Source: Halomonas socia
GTDB lineage: Bacteria > Pseudomonadota > Gammaproteobacteria > Pseudomonadales > Halomonadaceae
Length of the DNA stretch: 64,000 nucleotides
Reading direction: 5' to 3'
NCBI RefSeq assembly: GCF_010977575.1
Contig: NZ_CP048812.1
Span: forward strand, 930,001 to 994,000
The notes below the pieces were generated by a model. The model was not told where the DNA came from. It did not search any database and worked only from the letters and a program-made list of their open reading frames with translations. This document shows, piece by piece, positions 57,532 to 64,000 of this stretch; the first letter of the stretch is position 1, and every line of letters begins with the position of its first letter. The position numbers were made by a program, and so were the translations under genes.

Positions 57532-58170
57532 TCAGCGAGCTTTGACGGAAGAGCGCACGACGACATCGCTACCCGGCGCACCAGGGACAGCGCCCTTGAT
57601 CAGCAGCAGGTTGCGTTCGGCGTCGACACGGACGACTTCCAGGCTCTGCACGGTGCAGCGGACATTGCCCATCTGACCGGCCATCTTCTTGCCCTTGAAG
57701 ACGCGACCCGGGGTCTGGCACATGCCGATGGAACCCGGCGCGCGATGCGACAGCGAGTTGCCGTGGGTGTTGTCCTGGGTGCGGAAGTTCCAGCGCTTGA
57801 CGGCGCCTTGGAAGCCCTTGCCCTTGGAGGTACCGGTCACATCGATGATCTGACCAGCTTCGAAGAGGGATACGGTGAGTTCGCCACCCACTTCCGGAGC
57901 TTCGTCGCCTTCGGCGAGACGAAATTCCATCAGTGAACGACCGGCCTCGGTACCTGCCTTGGCAAACTGTCCAGCTTGCGCCTTGGTCAGGTGCTTGGCC
58001 TTGCGGGAACCGGTTGTCACCTGGACTGCGCTATAGCCGTCGGCATCGACGGTCTTGACGCGAGTCACGCGGTTAGGCTCAACCTCGATAACGGTTACAG
58101 GCACGGATGCGCCATCTTCGGTGAAGACACGGGTCATGCCCGCCTTCTTACCGACTAAACCGATAGTCAT
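57532..58170 (-). CDS. rplC: 50S ribosomal protein L3
   Basis: 212-residue protein. ATG 58170 ([16 protein letters not shown]) is preceded by AGGAGA. The central extension with [44 protein letters not shown] carries the methylated Gln region. Confidence 0.98.
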   Translation of the reverse strand: MTIGLVGKKAGMTRVFTEDGASVPVTVIEVEPNRVTRVKTVDADGYSAVQVTTGSRKAKHLTKAQAGQFAKAGTEAGRSLMEFRLAEGDEAPEVGGELTVSLFEAGQIIDVTGTSKGKGFQGAVKRWNFRTQDNTHGNSLSHRAPGSIGMCQTPGRVFKGKKMAGQMGNVRCTVQSLEVVRVDAERNLLLIKGAVPGAPGSDVVVRSSVKAR

Positions 58171-58324
58171 GTTCAGTCTCCTAATAGTGTACGGGGCTAT
58201 CACCCGCTATGGCTGCCCTTTCCAGAGCATTCCACTAGCACGTTGTATGACGCCATCCCGGCGTGGCGGCTGCTGCTCGGCGATCTGTAAGCCGGGCGCT
58301 GGGCCGCAAGTGTCTAGTGAGGTC
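58171..58324 (-). other. Long rpsJ-rplC intercistronic spacer
   Basis: 154 bases without a gene, much longer than other gaps in this operon. It is GC-rich and likely structured, with no obvious promoter. It might hold an intercistronic control element or processing site. I see no coding signal. Confidence 0.4.
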
Positions 58325-58636
58325 TCAGTCGAGTTTGATTTGCACGTCCACGCCGGCGGCGAGGTCGAGCTTCATCAGTGCGTCAACGGTCTTTTCGGTG
58401 GGTTCGACGATGTCGAGCACACGCTTGTGAGTGCGAATCTCATACTGGTCGCGCGCGTCCTTGTTGACGTGCGGCGAGATCAGGATGGTATAGCGCTCAC
58501 GATTGGTCGGCAGCGGGATCGGACCGCGCACCTGAGCACCGGTACGCTTGGCGGTTTCTACGATCTCCGCGGCGGACTGGTCGATCAGGCGATGGTCGAA
58601 CGCTTTCAACCGAATGCGAATCTTCTGGTTCTGCAT
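58325..58636 (-). CDS. rpsJ: 30S ribosomal protein S10 / NusE
   Basis: 103-residue protein (one residue longer at the C-terminal side than many): [43 protein letters not shown]. It also acts as NusE in antitermination. It is first gene of the S10 operon, driven by the promoter at 58701-58729. Confidence 0.98.
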   Translation of the reverse strand: MQNQKIRIRLKAFDHRLIDQSAAEIVETAKRTGAQVRGPIPLPTNRERYTILISPHVNKDARDQYEIRTHKRVLDIVEPTEKTVDALMKLDLAAGVDVQIKLD

Positions 58637-58700
58637 TTGCCCTAAACTCCAATGGATGTCGACGGCGCGAGCCGTCTACCCACGCATTCAAAGGATGCGC

Positions 58701-58729
58701 ATTATAGGCATGGTGTCAGCCGGAGTCAA
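58701..58729 (-). promoter_or_regulatory. Consensus sigma-70 promoter of the S10 operon
   Basis: On the minus strand TTGACT (58729-58724), a 17-base spacer and perfect TATAAT (58706-58701) lie 65 bases before rpsJ. The near-consensus sequence and optimal spacing make this a strong promoter. Confidence 0.92.
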
Positions 58730-58754
58730 ACACTCTGGCGAAAACATGCGCAGA

Positions 58755-58782
58755 AAGGGGGCCCCCGCAGGAGCCCCCTTCG
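58755..58782 (-). terminator. Hairpin after tuf
   Basis: AAGGGGGC...GCCCCCTTT, an 8-bp GC-rich stem with a short U-tract, lies 22 bases past the tuf stop and just before the S10 promoter. It should end the str operon. Confidence 0.8.
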
Positions 58783-58803
58783 ATCATCGGGCGAGCCTAA
58801 GGC

Positions 58804-59997
<1,194 letters not shown>

Positions 59998-60026
59998 TGC
60001 TATAACCTCTTTACGTTAGCTAACGG

Positions 60027-62147
<2,121 letters not shown>

Positions 62148-62225
62148 GATGGAATTCCCCATTGGTTGCACGTGCCACCCGCCAGGGCAGCACGTCGTGT
62201 ATGGAAGTCGGCGAGCGCGCCGTGC

Positions 62226-62705
<480 letters not shown>

Positions 62706-62806
62706 TCAGTAAAGGGTCCTTCAGGTAAACCCGAGACTCGCCACGCAGGCCGCTCGACCTTACTCTTATCTGACCGTTGCAATGCTGTGTGTCGTGACGC
62801 CCCGAC

Positions 62807-63181
62807 TTAGGACTTGGGACGCTTGGTGCCGTACTTGGAACGGCCCTGCTTGCGGTTCTGGACACCGGAGGTGTCGAGAGCGCCGCGCACGGTGTGATAG
62901 CGCACACCCGGCAAATCCTTGACGCGGCCACCGCGAATCAGGACCACGGAGTGCTCCTGGAGGTTGTGGCCTTCACCGCCGATGTAGGACGACACTTCGT
63001 AGCCGTTGGTCAGGCGTACGCGGCACACCTTACGCAGGGCCGAGTTCGGCTTCTTCGGGGTGGTGGTGTAGACGCGGGTGCAAACGCCGCGCTTTTGCGG
63101 GCAGGCCTGCAGCGCCGGCACGTCGCTCTTGGCGACGGGGCGCTTGCGCGGCTTGCGCACGAGCTGATTGATAGTTGCCAT
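62807..63181 (-). CDS. rpsL: 30S ribosomal protein S12
   Basis: 124-residue decoding-centre protein. The streptomycin loops are wild-type in appearance: Lys43 in [10 protein letters not shown] and Lys in [16 protein letters not shown]. First gene of the str operon. Confidence 0.98.
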   Translation of the reverse strand: MATINQLVRKPRKRPVAKSDVPALQACPQKRGVCTRVYTTTPKKPNSALRKVCRVRLTNGYEVSSYIGGEGHNLQEHSVVLIRGGRVKDLPGVRYHTVRGALDTSGVQNRKQGRSKYGTKRPKS

Positions 63182-63220
63182 GGTCTGTTGCTGACTCCAA
63201 TGATTGCCTTAGCCTTTTCT

Positions 63221-63240
63221 GTGGGTGCGGGCGTACCCAC
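63221..63240. other. Small hairpin in the rpsL leader
   Basis: GTGGGT and ACCCAC flank an eight-base loop about 40 bases before the rpsL start. It would lie in the 5' untranslated region downstream of the promoter. Its function is unknown. Confidence 0.35.
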
Positions 63241-63260
63241 CCCACTATTAAAGGCTGCGC

Positions 63261-63290
63261 ATTCTACTGTCTTGCTGCAATGCCCGTCAA
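63261..63290 (-). promoter_or_regulatory. Sigma-70 promoter of the str operon
   Basis: On the minus strand TTGACG (63290-63285), an 18-base spacer and TAGAAT (63266-63261) lie 80 bases before rpsL, between the rpoC hairpin and the leader. Confidence 0.8.
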
Positions 63291-63303
63291 GCCTAGGCCC
63301 GAC

Positions 63304-63333
63304 CAGTGCGGCGCCGCTGCCGGCGCCGCACTG
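63304..63333 (-). terminator. Strong hairpin after rpoC
   Basis: A perfect 13-bp stem (CAGTGCGGCGCCG and complement) with a 4-base loop sits 11 bases past the rpoC stop. It lacks a U-tract, so it may be Rho-assisted or a 3' stabiliser. Confidence 0.6.
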
Positions 63334-63344
63334 CAAGACACTGC

Positions 63345-64000
63345 CTAGATGTCGTCGTCATCGGCATCGAGGGCGGTGAGCTGGGCGCCCAACTCCTGCT
63401 CGACATCGAAGGCCGACGGGCTAAGCGTACGCTCGGCGTCTTCACGCTTGCGCTTGCGCTCGGCGTGGTGGGTGAGGCCGGTACCGGCCGGGATCAGGCG
63501 TCCCACCACCACGTTTTCCTTGAGGCCGCGCAGGTAATCGCGCTTGCCGGTCACCGCCGCCTCGGTCAGCACCCGCGTGGTCTCCTGGAAGGAGGCCGCG
63601 GAGATGAACGACTCGGTGGCCAGGCTGGCCTTGGTGATGCCGAGCAGCAGGCGGTCGTACTTGGCGGGGAACTTGTCCCCCGCCGCCAGCCGCGCGTTCT
63701 CTTCCAGCACCCGCACCAGCTCGACCTGATCGCCGGTGATGAAACTGGAGTCACCGGCATCGGTGATCTCGATCTTGCGCAGCATCTGACGCACGATCAC
63801 TTCGATGTGCTTGTCGTTGATGCCCACGCCCTGCAGACGGTAGACCTCCTGCACCTCGGCGGTGATGTACTTGGCCAGCTCGGCCACACCCAGCAGGCGC
63901 AGGATATCGTGGGGGCTGCTGGGGCCGTCGGAGATCACCTCACCGCGCTCGACGGTCTCGCCTTCGAACACCGCGATCTGGCGCCACTTGGGAATCAGCA
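63345..64000 (-). CDS. rpoC: RNA polymerase beta' subunit, C-terminal part (runs off window)
   Basis: The last ~218 residues of beta'. Recognisable are [87 protein letters not shown] and [16 protein letters not shown] (trigger-loop-proximal and jaw/clamp C-terminal regions). The acidic tail ends LDADDDDI. The rest lies beyond the window's right edge. Confidence 0.98.
   Translation of the reverse strand, partial: LIPKWRQIAVFEGETVERGEVISDGPSSPHDILRLLGVAELAKYITAEVQEVYRLQGVGINDKHIEVIVRQMLRKIEITDAGDSSFITGDQVELVRVLEENARLAAGDKFPAKYDRLLLGITKASLATESFISAASFQETTRVLTEAAVTGKRDYLRGLKENVVVGRLIPAGTGLTHHAERKRKREDAERTLSPSAFDVEQELGAQLTALDADDDDI

Noticed and set aside
58637-58803. tRNA genes near tuf
   Set aside because: No cloverleaf-like sequence seen; the gap holds a terminator and the S10 promoter.

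Overview
This window is high-GC gammaproteobacterial chromosome. The ribosomal, SecY, UvrA, FabA/FabB and YajR proteins, together with the carnitine and quaternary-amine genes, point to a Halomonas-like member of the Halomonadaceae. That placement comes from recognising proteins and gene order, not from a database search. No rRNA, tRNA, CRISPR array or transposase gene was found.

Layout. (1) 1-8038: the start of a GMC oxidoreductase, a TctD/TctE two-component system, an AbrB-family membrane protein, a tripartite tricarboxylate transporter (tctCBA, minus strand) and an Fsr-type MFS exporter. The middle of tctC is strikingly AT-rich. (2) 8358-23798: an accessory catabolic island for quaternary amines and basic amino acids. 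cdhC-cdhA-cdhB, a GlxA-type regulator and a gamma-butyrobetaine hydroxylase form a route gamma-butyrobetaine -> carnitine -> glycine betaine. A divergent GlxA-type regulator faces a pair that looks like tmpA-tmpB, which would turn 2-trimethylaminoethylphosphonate into glycine betaine and phosphate. It is followed by aruI-like, an orphan betaine-type binding protein, aruH-like, a basic-amino-acid ABC transporter and a third GlxA-type regulator. (3) 23833-33912: a phospholipase D-like lipoprotein, a small membrane protein, an Lgt-like/TlpA fusion, rapA, a TIGR01777 protein, a LitR-like MerR regulator with photolyase, and apparent debris of a light-response gene cluster. (4) 33885-44539: a GGDEF/EAL protein, fabA-fabB, plsC, an RmlD-like protein, ssb, yajR-like and uvrA. 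(5) 44777-64000: the ribosomal superoperons in the order rpoC (partial)-rpsL-rpsG-fusA-tuf, then S10, spc and alpha through rpoA-rplQ, all on the minus strand.

How it fits together. The island converges on glycine betaine, which in a halophile is both an osmoprotectant and a carbon and nitrogen source. Three regulators of the GlxA/ArgR/CdhR type are interleaved with their likely targets. The ribosomal block has canonical gene order, with clear sigma-70 promoters before rpsL and rpsJ and hairpins at the transcription unit ends.

Data caution. Three genes (rpsC, aruH-like, the orphan binding protein) each lack exactly one base at or beside a short G or C run. Because rpsC is essential, sequencing or consensus error is the simplest explanation, and the two accessory genes should not be called pseudogenes without checking reads.
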